Of a stretch of 64,000 bases of DNA, positions 54,530-64,000 are shown piece after piece. A model generated the notes under the pieces. That model was not told where the DNA came from, ran no database searches, and was given only the letters and a program-made list of their open reading frames with translations. How positions within the stretch are numbered: position 1 is the stretch's first letter; the number at the start of each line of letters is the position of its first letter. The translations under genes were made by a program, and so were the position numbers. Source of the DNA: Ideonella sp. (GTDB lineage Bacteria; Pseudomonadota; Gammaproteobacteria; Burkholderiales; Burkholderiaceae_C); assembly GCA_016721465.1 (NCBI GenBank), contig JADKIA010000028.1, positions 558,001 through 622,000 of the forward strand, in the 5' to 3' direction.

Positions 54530-56839
54530 TCAAGGTTCTCCGAGCGCCGTGGTCTCGGCCATCGTGATGCCCTCGGCCATGGTGATGCCTTCGGCCATCG
54601 TGATGCCTTCGGCCATCGTGATGCCCTCGGCCATGGTGATGCCTTCGGCCATGGTGATGCCTTCGGCCATGGTGATGCCTTCGGCCATCGTGATGCCCTC
54701 GGCCATGGTGATGCCTTCGGCCATCGTGATGCCACTGCCGGCGATCAACCAGCCCGAAAGCAGCTTCAGGCGAATGAATGCACCGGTGCGGCCCGTCCAG
54801 GAGCTGGTGCCTGCCAGCAGGTCCGCCAGCACCACGCCAGGCGCCACCAGCGCTTGGGTCTTTATCGGCACTTCGCTCACCGACTTGATGTAGGTGTTGG
54901 CGGGCACACCGTCGGCCGCCGGCCAGTAGGTCACCGTGAGGCGACCGCCGGTGCTGCGCACCCACCACAGGCGCGGGTCGTACATCGGCTGGAAGCGGGT
55001 CATCAGGTTCGCGCCGCTGAGCAGGTGGCTGCCCCCGGCCAGCACCAGGCGGCCCCACTTGCTGGTGTTGCCGTTGATGAGCGACTCCAGCTTGCTCGGC
55101 AGCGATTTGCCCGCCGCCAGCATCGAGGCATTGCTGGGCAGCGCGCCGGCGGCCACGGCCGCGGCCAGGTCGGTGCGAAGCAACTTGGCGATGGCCAATG
55201 CACCATCGACGTTGAGCAGGCCGGCCCCTTGCTGCAGCAGGTTGGCCTCTTCGATCGGCTGGGCGGCGTACTGCAGGATCGCCTTGATCAACGGCGGCGT
55301 CAGCCCCGGGTTGGCCTGCAGCATCAGGGCCACGGTGCCCGAGACGGTCGGTGCGGCCACCGAACTGCCGGAGAGGTATTTCAGCGCCTGGTTTGTGGGC
55401 TGCTTGGTGTCGCCCAGCCCTGTCACCAGGCTGGGGTTGTTGGCCGCCAGCAGATCCAGCGTGCCATCCACCGTGGCGGCCGCGCCCAGCACCTTGTTGC
55501 CCGGGGCCACGAGATCGGGCTTGATCAGGTTGTCGATGCGGTTGATGCCCAGGTCGTCGACGAAGCTGGCGCGCGTGGGGCCGCGCGAGCTGAAGCCGTT
55601 GACCACGTCGTCGTCGCGTGCCACCGATCCCTTGGGGTTGGCCGAACCCACCGTGATCACCGTGGGGTCGTTGCCCGGTGACGAGATGCTGCCGTACACC
55701 TCGGCGCCCTTGGCGTTCTTGCCGAAGTTGCCGGCGGCCGCCACCACGGTGATGCCGGCCGCCGTCGCGGCGCGTGCCGCGCGGCACAGCGGATCGGTCA
55801 GGTAACTCTCGGTGGAACTGCTCGCCAGGCTCAGGTTGATGACGCGGATGTTGTATTCCTTGGCGTGGTACAGCACCCAGTCGATGCCGGCCAGCGCGTC
55901 ACTCAGCTGTCCCGCGCCCGCACCATCGAGCACCTTGACGTCGTAGATGTTGGCGTTGGGCGCCACTCCAGTGGAGTCGGGCGAGCGGAACCCGCCGCGC
56001 CCTGCGGCCACGCTGGCCACGTGCGTGCCGTGGCCATAGGCGTCTTGCGAAGAGCCCGACGTGCCCTTGATCGATGCTTCATACCGATCACGACTGCCGG
56101 TGCCGGGCTGCAGTGAACTGGACATGTCCAAGCCCGGCGACCAGTTTCCCGAAGTGCTGGCGCTCGTCGCGGTGACGCTGGCCAATCTGTTGGCGAGGGA
56201 GGTGATGGTGGACGCGAGGCCGCTGTTTGCCAACATGTTGGCCGAGTACGCCACCCTGGTGCCTTTGCCGTCTGCAGACAGGAACGAGGCGTGGCTGGAC
56301 GCGACCCCCGAGTCGAGCACGGCGATGCCAACGCCCGAGCCGTCGTAACCCGTGAAGCCGTTTTTCGCATAGCTGCGCGGGCCGGTGCTGGTGCCGGTGA
56401 CGGTGCCCGTTTCGCTTTCCAGCAGGCTCGCGGTGCGCGCCGTGGCCCGGTTGGGCGAGATGCTGGTCACGTCGCTGCGGTCCGCAATCGCCGTCACCTT
56501 GGCCAGCGGCAACATCACAGACAGCGCCGGCACCGAATAGAAGCGCATGAACACCGACCCGCCGCTGGCCACTACCGCGGCGCGCAGGCTGGTCATTTCG
56601 GGGTCGGTGCCGTTGCTCACCACGACCGCCCGGACGTAGGTGACGCCGCTGGACGAGTTGACCCAGCTTTGGTCGGCGGCGGGTGGCGTGCCGGTATTGA
56701 CAACGGCCTGCAGGTCCTTCGCCACCTTGGGCTTCTTGGCGGCGGCCTGCAACGGCCAGGCGCCTACCACGAGCAGCGCGATGCAAGCCAGCGCGCGCCA
56801 GCCCTGACGGCCTTCAGTGCCAACCTTGAGATAACCCAT
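54530..56839 (-). CDS. Secreted subtilisin-like (S8) protease with GITMAE repeats
   Basis: A 769-residue protein: signal peptide (about 1-33), I9-like propeptide (about 65-135), and an S8 catalytic domain with Asp176 (AVLDSGV), His270 (GHGTHVAS) and Ser493 (SGSSVAAP). A downstream domain ends WLIAGSG and then ten GITMAE hexapeptides and TTALGEP. ATG at 56839 follows AAGGAGC. It is likely secreted or surface-exposed, and is paralogous to the divergent protease at 57418. Confidence 0.9.
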   Translation of the reverse strand: MGYLKVGTEGRQGWRALACIALLVVGAWPLQAAAKKPKVAKDLQAVVNTGTPPAADQSWVNSSSGVTYVRAVVVSNGTDPEMTSLRAAVVASGGSVFMRFYSVPALSVMLPLAKVTAIADRSDVTSISPNRATARTASLLESETGTVTGTSTGPRSYAKNGFTGYDGSGVGIAVLDSGVASSHASFLSADGKGTRVAYSANMLANSGLASTITSLANRLASVTATSASTSGNWSPGLDMSSSLQPGTGSRDRYEASIKGTSGSSQDAYGHGTHVASVAAGRGGFRSPDSTGVAPNANIYDVKVLDGAGAGQLSDALAGIDWVLYHAKEYNIRVINLSLASSSTESYLTDPLCRAARAATAAGITVVAAAGNFGKNAKGAEVYGSISSPGNDPTVITVGSANPKGSVARDDDVVNGFSSRGPTRASFVDDLGINRIDNLIKPDLVAPGNKVLGAAATVDGTLDLLAANNPSLVTGLGDTKQPTNQALKYLSGSSVAAPTVSGTVALMLQANPGLTPPLIKAILQYAAQPIEEANLLQQGAGLLNVDGALAIAKLLRTDLAAAVAAGALPSNASMLAAGKSLPSKLESLINGNTSKWGRLVLAGGSHLLSGANLMTRFQPMYDPRLWWVRSTGGRLTVTYWPAADGVPANTYIKSVSEVPIKTQALVAPGVVLADLLAGTSSWTGRTGAFIRLKLLSGWLIAGSGITMAEGITMAEGITMAEGITMAEGITMAEGITMAEGITMAEGITMAEGITMAEGITMAETTALGEP
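54554..54733 (-). repeat. Ten tandem 18-bp repeats encoding GITMAE
   Basis: Ten perfect in-frame 18-bp units, varying only at synonymous positions (ACG/ACC and GAG/GAA), occupy 54554-54733. Copy-number change would add or remove whole hexapeptides without a frameshift. Confidence 0.95.
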
Positions 56840-57417
56840 GGAATTGCTCCTTATATCGACCAACCGGCAACGCCTCGATTGTGCTTCGGTGCGGTCTGGA
56901 TGGTTTGTACGTTGCCGTGAAAGCGCGATATGAAACCAGCAATCCTGCACGTTTTTGCCGCCTCGATATTCTGCCAGTCATCATGATCTTTGGAAGTATT
57001 TAATACCCCCATCCGGAACAATATCGGCAGTACGAAGGTGAACTTGAGAACTCTTTTGTAACCGCTGCGATGGCGGGGCGCTTAGGCGGTTTCGCGAGCC
57101 CGGCGGCCGCTGCCGCTCAAGACAGTAGCCCGAGCGAAAAAAGGCTGGCTTTGCACGCCGACGCTGACGTCCGGCAGCGCCGGCACATCCGGTCACCAAG
57201 CCAGCGCCTCAAGTCCGTCCAAGTCAGGCCGATAACCCCGAACGAGGGCGTCGATTTCGCCCGATATATTTTGACCCTTGCCGGCGATCGTGAATATTGC
57301 CCAAGCACCGAATTCAAATGAAGTTTGGATGGTCTTCCGGGTGTTTATTTGTGTTTATCATTGCGCGTCAAATTGAATAGGCCTGAACAGCAGTTGGGCC
57401 GCACTGAAAGGTTTGTC
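56840..57417. other. 578-bp divergent regulatory region between the two S8 proteases
   Basis: No gene was seen. It includes AT-rich patches near 56930-57010 and 57260-57420 and the perfect palindrome GTATTTAATAC (56996-57006). It also holds a T6 run on the minus strand near 57140 and a TTGACC hexamer near 57270. Both protease genes start from here, so coordinated control is likely. Confidence 0.55.
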
Positions 57418-59715
57418 GTGAACAAGCTCTGTACCTTTATCCAGCGACGTTTCCTGCCCAGCCTGATGGCCGGCCTGATCTCGGCCACCGGCATGGTGTC
57501 GGCCCTGACACCCATCGGCGCGATGGCCAAGGACCATGGCGACGGCAAGCGAATGGCGGAAGGCAAGAAGAGCGAGCGCAGCCGCCTGGCCGATGATCTG
57601 AACGACGAGCTCAAGGCGCCAAAGGCGAAGAAGGCCAAATGGTCGAAGGACGTCAATGGCGTGCCGACGCTGCAGTTGCTGGTCAAGAGCGATGGTGCCG
57701 ACGCCCTGATGACGGACCTGCGTGCCGAGGTCAAGCGCCTGGGTGGCGCGGTGCAGGTCGTGCACCCCAGCTTCAAGACCTTGACCGTGGTGTTGCCGGC
57801 CGCCAAGGTAAACACCCTGGCCGCGCACCCGGACGTCAAGAGCATCACACCGAACCGCGAGACCCAGCGCGTGGCCAGCGTGGTGGAAACCATCGTCGGC
57901 GCCAACGCCACCGGCGTGCGCACCTACAGCAACGCCACCACCTACAGCGGCTACGACGGCACGGGCGTGGGCATCGCCATCCTCGACTCCGGCGTGATGA
58001 AGGCGCACAAGAACTTCCTCAATGCGTCCAGCGTGACGCGCGTGAAGCGCAATGTCACCATGCTCAATACCGCATTTCTGGATTGGGCCAACCCGTCCAG
58101 CCCCTACATCTCCTTGCAGCCGGGCAGCACGGCACTGGCCTCTTACGAGAGCAGCGTCGCGACCGATGCCACCACCACGCAAGACCCCTACGGGCATGGC
58201 ACGCATGTGGCGTCGGTGGCCGCCGGCCGCGGTTTCTACCAGTCGCCCGACGCCACCGGCGTGGCCCCCAACGCCAACATCTACGACGTGAAGGTGCTCA
58301 ACGATCTGGGCATCGGCAACGTGAGCGACACGCTGGAGGGCATCAACTGGGTGATGTACCACGCCAAGGAATACAACATCCGCGTGATGAACATCAGCCT
58401 GGCCGCCCAGTCGACCAACAGCTACGACGGCGACCCGCTGTGCGACGCCGTGCGCATGGCAACGTCCATGGGCATCACCGTGGTGGTGGCCGGGGGCAAC
58501 TTCGGCCTCAATCTGTCGGGCAAGGAGGTCTACGGCTCGATCGCCTCGCCGGGCAACGAGCCATCGGCCATCACCGTGGGTGCCGTGAACTACCTCAACA
58601 CCACGGCGCGCAGCGACGACAGTGTCACCAACTTCAGCTCGCGCGGCCCAACGCGGGGCGCGTGGGTGGATCCGGCCACCAACATCACGTATCGCGACAA
58701 CGTGCTCAAGCCCGACCTCGTGGCCCCTGGCAACAAGGTGCTCGGCGCCAGCGCCACGCCGGCGACGTCCGGCACGACGTCGAAGAACCTGCTGGCCACG
58801 CTGTTTCCTGCGCTGGAAACCGCGGCCCCCACGCCCACCACCTATGCGCAACGCCTGATGGTGATGAGCGGCACCTCGATCGCCGCACCCGTCGTGGCCG
58901 GCGCGGCCGCTGTGCTGCTGCAGGCCAACCCGGGGCTCACGCCGCCGCTGGTCAAGGCCATCCTGCAATACACCGCCCAGCCGCTGGCCAATCAGAACCT
59001 GCTGCAGCAGGGTGCCGGGCAGATCAACCTGGAAGGTGCCGTGCGACTGGCCCAGGCCATCCGCACCGATGTCTCCAGCGCCGTGCTTGCGGGCACGTTG
59101 AGCACCGGCACCAGCCTGCTGGCCACGGGCAAGAGCATGCCCACACGCAGCTCCACCCTCAACGGACAGGCGTTCAACTGGTCGCGCATCGGTTTCGTGG
59201 GCGGCAACCACATTGCCAGCGGCGACAAATTGTTCACGGCCTACCAGCCGATCTGGGACCCGCGCGTGGTGTGGGCCAACGACTACGTGATCCGCACCGA
59301 CCCGGTGTGGTGGTCCGGCACCGGCATCACCGCCAACACCTACCCGATGTTCTTCACCCAAGCCAACCCGACCGCCAATCCGCTGATGAGCGCCGGCGTG
59401 GTGGTCGCCGATGGCCTGGTGGGCAACAGCTCGCTCACCGGCAAGACCGGCGCCTTCACCCTGGTGCCGACACTCAGCTCCTGGCTGGTGGCCGGCAGTG
59501 GCCAGACGCTGACCCAGGGCATCACCTTGAGCACGGGCCTGGTGCTCAGCGAAGGCCTGGTCCTGAGCGAAGGCCTGGTGCTCAGTGAAGGCCTCGTTCT
59601 GAGCGAGGGCCTGGTGCTCAGCGAAGGCCTGGTCTTGAGCGAAACGCTGGTGCTGAGCGAGACCGGCAATGCTGTCAGCGGCTACAAGACGACAGGTGCC
59701 CTATATGGCGAGTGA
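57418..59715 (+). CDS. Secreted subtilisin-like (S8) protease with GLVLSE repeats
   Basis: A 765-residue paralogue of the protease at 54530. Signal region RRFLPSLMAGLISATGMVSA, a lysine-rich stretch, a propeptide (about 80-150) and an S8 domain with Asp190 (AILDSGV), His260 (GHGTHVAS) and Ser487 (SGTSIAAP). The C terminus has SWLVAGSGQTLTQ, GITLST, six GLVLSE, one TLVLSE, then TGNAVSGYKTTGALYGE. GTG at 57418 has GAAAGG upstream. It is followed by a GGDEF-EAL gene. Confidence 0.9.
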   Translation: MNKLCTFIQRRFLPSLMAGLISATGMVSALTPIGAMAKDHGDGKRMAEGKKSERSRLADDLNDELKAPKAKKAKWSKDVNGVPTLQLLVKSDGADALMTDLRAEVKRLGGAVQVVHPSFKTLTVVLPAAKVNTLAAHPDVKSITPNRETQRVASVVETIVGANATGVRTYSNATTYSGYDGTGVGIAILDSGVMKAHKNFLNASSVTRVKRNVTMLNTAFLDWANPSSPYISLQPGSTALASYESSVATDATTTQDPYGHGTHVASVAAGRGFYQSPDATGVAPNANIYDVKVLNDLGIGNVSDTLEGINWVMYHAKEYNIRVMNISLAAQSTNSYDGDPLCDAVRMATSMGITVVVAGGNFGLNLSGKEVYGSIASPGNEPSAITVGAVNYLNTTARSDDSVTNFSSRGPTRGAWVDPATNITYRDNVLKPDLVAPGNKVLGASATPATSGTTSKNLLATLFPALETAAPTPTTYAQRLMVMSGTSIAAPVVAGAAAVLLQANPGLTPPLVKAILQYTAQPLANQNLLQQGAGQINLEGAVRLAQAIRTDVSSAVLAGTLSTGTSLLATGKSMPTRSSTLNGQAFNWSRIGFVGGNHIASGDKLFTAYQPIWDPRVVWANDYVIRTDPVWWSGTGITANTYPMFFTQANPTANPLMSAGVVVADGLVGNSSLTGKTGAFTLVPTLSSWLVAGSGQTLTQGITLSTGLVLSEGLVLSEGLVLSEGLVLSEGLVLSEGLVLSETLVLSETGNAVSGYKTTGALYGE
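59536..59661 (+). repeat. Tandem hexapeptide repeats encoding GLVLSE
   Basis: Six GLVLSE units (59536-59643) and TLVLSE (59644-59661). At the DNA level units alternate, GTGCTCAG then GTCCTGAG-like, so a 36-bp dimer is repeated three times, implying expansion by pairs. Confidence 0.92.
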
Positions 59716-59770
59716 TTGCTGCCGATAACAGCTCAGGCCGGTGCTTTGACTGGTCGTTGTCGAGCCCAAT

Positions 59771-62365
59771 GTGACCCCACCTGAGTTCATTCCGATCACC
59801 AAGGCGCCAGCGCCCGGCTGGCGCGAGCGCCTGCACCGCTCGCTGATGCCAGACTACAACGCGACGGCCACCCGCTACTGGTGGTGTGTGAGCCTGGGCG
59901 GGGCGGCGGTGCTGGCCGGGTCGCTGCTCAGCCTGCCGGGCATGAAGCTGACCGACTGGCTGCAGGTGCTGGCCGGCGTGCTGCTCACGATGCTGGCGGC
60001 GGTCTTTCCGGTGCGCGTGCCGCACTCGAAGAATTCATTCGCGGCGGGCGAGATCTTCATCTTCCTGCTGCTGCTGCTGCAGGGCACTGCGGCGGCCACC
60101 ATCGCCGCCGCGGCCGAGGGTGCGGTAGGCTCGTTCCGCACCTCCAAGCGCTGGACCAGCCGCCTGGTCAGCCCGGCCATCGCGGCACTGTCCATGTACA
60201 GCTGTGGCTCGATGCTGGACTTGATGCAGGACGTCTTCGAGCTGTACCACCTGCGCAATGACGGTTTCGTCGTCGTGGCCACCATGGCCACGGCCATGGG
60301 CTATTTCCTCATCAACACGCTGTTGATCAGTGCCATCCCGCGGCTCAAGCGGGGAGAGCCGTTCCGCACCACCGATCTGCTGGGCCTGTTCGGCTGGGTG
60401 GGCGTGGCCAGCGCGGGCAGCGCGGCGGTTTCCGCGCTGCTGTACATCACCTCGCGGCAGTCCGGCTTCGGCGTGCTGGCGGCCATCATTCCGGTCATCG
60501 CCATGCTGGTGGCCACGCTGCACTATGTGTTTCGGCAGCAGGAGTTGAACGAGGCCGTGCGCGAGGCGGCGGCCCAGGTGGCCGAACGCGAGGCCGCCGT
60601 GGCCGCACGGCATGTGCTGGAGCTGGAAGCCAGCGAGCGGCGTTTTCACAGCGCGTTCACGCATGCGTCGATCGGCATGTCGCTGATGAACTTCAATGGC
60701 GAGATCCTGCAGACCAACACCGCCATGCTCGAATTGCTGGGCCGGCAGGACCAGGACCTGGTGCGCCGCAAGATCCACGACTTCGTGCAGGCCGACGACC
60801 GGGCCTTGCTGAACACCGAGCTGGCGCGCCTGCGCAGCGGCGAGACCGAAGACATCGCACTCGAATTGCGCTGCCTGCACAGTGGCGGCGGCACGCTTTG
60901 GGTGGCGACGCATGGCAGCCTGTTTTCCGAGGTGGGTGCCACCTCCCCTTGCCTGATTCTGCAGGCGCACGACATCACGGCCCGGCGCAGCGCCGAGGCC
61001 GGCCTGCAGCACATTGCCTTCCACGATGCGCTCACCGGCCTGCCCAACCGCAGGCGCTTCCACGAGCACCTGAGCGCCGCGGTGCAGGCCAGCGTGACCG
61101 ACCCCGACCATCGCTTTGCCGTGATGTTCCTGGACTTCGATCGCTTCAAGCTCATCAACGACAGCCTGGGCCACAACGCCGGCGACGAGTTCCTGGTGCA
61201 GGTGGCGCGCCGGCTGCAGGACCACCTTCGCCCGCACGACATCGTGGCCCGCCTGGGTGGCGATGAGTTCGCCGTGCTGGCACTCGACATGGACAGCGAC
61301 GACACCGCCGTCCACCTGGCCGAGCGGCTGCTGGCCGCGCTGCGCCACCCGTTCATCGTCTTCGGCACCCAGCTCAACACCAGCGCCAGCATCGGCATCA
61401 CGCGCAGCAGTTTCGGCTACACGCGGCCAGAAGACGTGCTGCGCGACGCCGACATCGCGATGTACAAGGCCAAGGCCGCCGGCAAGGCGCGTTATGCGCT
61501 GTTCGACATCGGCCTGCACGCCCAGGTGTCGCAGCGCCTGCAGCTGGAGGGCGACCTGCGCCAGGCCTTGTCGCGGCGCCAGCTCAAGGTGGCCTATCAG
61601 CCGCTGTTCAACCTGTCCGATGGCCGGATCTCCGGCTTCGAGGCCTTGGCCCGCTGGAGGCACCCCACGCTGGGCGACATCGGCCCCGACGTGTTCATCC
61701 CCATCGCCGAAGAGGCCGGCCTGATGCTGCCCTTGACCGACCTGGTGCTGTCGCGCGCGTGCCGGCAGCTCAAGGCCTGGCAGGGCCGGTCGGCCATGTT
61801 TGCGGACCTGAAGATCCAGATCAACATCTCGGGCAAGGATCTGTTGCACGCGGGGCTGGTGGGCCGCGTCTCGCAGGCCTTGCTGGAAGCCGGCATCCAG
61901 GCGCGCCAGCTCACGCTGGAGCTCACCGAGAACATCCTGATGAAGCAGATCGAGAGCGCACTGCCCATGCTCGATCAACTGCGCGCGCTGGGCGTGTCCC
62001 TGAGCGTGGACGACTTCGGCACCGGCTACTCGTCGCTCAGCCACCTGTCCACGCTGCCGATCGACAGCCTGAAGGTCGACCGCTCCTTCGTGCGCGGCCT
62101 GCGCACCGACACCAAGGAAGCCGCCGTGGTGCGCGCCGTGGTGCAACTGGGCATCTCGTTGGGCAAGTCGGTGGTGGCCGAAGGCATCGAAACGCCGGCT
62201 CAGCTGGCGCAATTGCGCGAGATGGGTTGCGACCTGGGGCAGGGCTTCCACCTCGGGTATCCGCTGATGCCGGACGATGTGGACCGCCTGCTGGACACGC
62301 TGGTTGCCGCCTCGGTTACCGAGTTGCGTGTGGTGGCGGGGGCACCCGAAGCGCTGGCCGTTTGA
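59771..62365 (+). CDS. Membrane PAS-GGDEF-EAL protein, copy 2
   Basis: An 864-residue paralogue of copy 1. The membrane domain contains SLMPDYNATATRYWW and AGEIFIFLLLLLQGTAAATI; a coiled coil, PAS domain, GGDEF (RLGGDEF near 495) and EAL (FEALARW near 624, DDFGTGYSSLSHL, EGIET) follow. Both catalytic motifs are intact. GTG at 59771 lies 55 bp after the protease stop. The conserved pairing with an S8 protease suggests a functional link. Confidence 0.9.
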   Translation: MTPPEFIPITKAPAPGWRERLHRSLMPDYNATATRYWWCVSLGGAAVLAGSLLSLPGMKLTDWLQVLAGVLLTMLAAVFPVRVPHSKNSFAAGEIFIFLLLLLQGTAAATIAAAAEGAVGSFRTSKRWTSRLVSPAIAALSMYSCGSMLDLMQDVFELYHLRNDGFVVVATMATAMGYFLINTLLISAIPRLKRGEPFRTTDLLGLFGWVGVASAGSAAVSALLYITSRQSGFGVLAAIIPVIAMLVATLHYVFRQQELNEAVREAAAQVAEREAAVAARHVLELEASERRFHSAFTHASIGMSLMNFNGEILQTNTAMLELLGRQDQDLVRRKIHDFVQADDRALLNTELARLRSGETEDIALELRCLHSGGGTLWVATHGSLFSEVGATSPCLILQAHDITARRSAEAGLQHIAFHDALTGLPNRRRFHEHLSAAVQASVTDPDHRFAVMFLDFDRFKLINDSLGHNAGDEFLVQVARRLQDHLRPHDIVARLGGDEFAVLALDMDSDDTAVHLAERLLAALRHPFIVFGTQLNTSASIGITRSSFGYTRPEDVLRDADIAMYKAKAAGKARYALFDIGLHAQVSQRLQLEGDLRQALSRRQLKVAYQPLFNLSDGRISGFEALARWRHPTLGDIGPDVFIPIAEEAGLMLPLTDLVLSRACRQLKAWQGRSAMFADLKIQINISGKDLLHAGLVGRVSQALLEAGIQARQLTLELTENILMKQIESALPMLDQLRALGVSLSVDDFGTGYSSLSHLSTLPIDSLKVDRSFVRGLRTDTKEAAVVRAVVQLGISLGKSVVAEGIETPAQLAQLREMGCDLGQGFHLGYPLMPDDVDRLLDTLVAASVTELRVVAGAPEALAV

Positions 62366-62394
62366 TCTGAATCGACGCCAGCGCGCCTCGGGCC

Positions 62395-62422
62395 CTTGAA
62401 AAGCGGCCGTGCTGCCCAATGT
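62395..62422 (+). promoter_or_regulatory. Sigma-32 heat-shock promoter of clpB
   Basis: CTTGAA (62395-62400), a 14-bp spacer and CCCAATGT (62415-62422) closely match the sigma-32 consensus (CTTGAA, 13-15 bp, CCCCATnT), 25 bp before the clpB start. Confidence 0.8.
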
Positions 62423-62446
62423 CCTCGGCAACTCGGAGGACTTCCC

Positions 62447-64000
<1,554 letters not shown>

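Noticed and set aside
54443..55681. Long plus-strand frame opposite the first S8 protease, with GHRDAFGHGDA-like repeats.
   Set aside because: It is the complement of the GITMAE repeat and of the protease gene; codon use and motifs support the minus strand.
57050..57250. A CAAAGCC segment after a GC-rich stem on the minus strand, reminiscent of a GEMM c-di-GMP riboswitch before the S8 protease.
   Set aside because: The upstream GGnAAA box and the GNRA-receptor pairing are missing and the third helix does not fit; only a short similarity remains.
59745..59775. TTTGAC ... CCCAATGT before the second GGDEF-EAL gene, looking like a heat-shock promoter.
   Set aside because: The -35 is poor and the gap after the protease is only 55 bp, so readthrough from the protease promoter is simpler.

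Overview
The window is high-GC, gene-dense DNA from a betaproteobacterium of the order Burkholderiales, most likely the Rubrivivax/Leptothrix/Ideonella or Comamonadaceae side. The evidence is Bug-type tripartite tricarboxylate transport proteins, the alaA-hom-thrC-moeA-moaD-moaE...clpB neighbourhood, monomeric isocitrate dehydrogenase, a PIN-PhoH protein, and short intergenic repeats typical of these genomes. No tRNA, rRNA, CRISPR array, integrase or transposase was seen. The placement rests on gene content only.

Layout. 0-3.7 kb: end of a kinase-like ATPase, a PaaK-like adenylating enzyme, a decayed stretch, ribokinase and a universal stress protein. 3.8-8.0 kb: a periplasmic binding protein with a CHASE/PAS hybrid histidine kinase, then a GntR/FCD regulator. 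8.0-16.1 kb (minus): an eleven-gene, tightly overlapped operon with two [2Fe-2S] proteins, a TauE-like exporter, an ornithine-cyclodeaminase-family enzyme, a 2-oxoacid:ferredoxin oxidoreductase with an unusual pseudo-beta/gamma fusion, an FAD oxidoreductase, a second bacterial ferredoxin and a 68-residue protein. It diverges from 16.3-21.6 kb (plus): a heme-oxygenase-like diiron protein, aldehyde dehydrogenase, GlcG-like protein, Bug binding protein and carboxylesterase. Together these look like one catabolic/redox island of unknown substrate.

21.7-45.4 kb is mostly core: P450-mltD-gloB / yafS-like-rnhA, moeA-moaA, an NlpC/P60 hydrolase, prpE, icd, phoH, bcp, a Mth938-like protein, then aminotransferase-hom-thrC-mobB-moeA-moaD, an inverted dapA-like gene, and moaE-crcB. 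From 45.6 to 51.8 kb lies a second catabolic cassette: a TPP-dependent E1 alpha/beta pair, an SDR, a TRAP transporter and a flavin reductase. A FadR-type palindrome precedes it.

51.8-62.4 kb is the most striking part: two head-to-head modules, each a secreted subtilisin-like (S8) protease followed about 50 bp later by a membrane PAS-GGDEF-EAL protein. The two proteases are paralogous and end in different hexapeptide tandem repeats (GITMAE x10; GLVLSE x6 plus variants). The two GGDEF-EAL proteins share an uncharacterised membrane domain. clpB with a sigma-32-type promoter starts at 62.4 kb and runs off the window.
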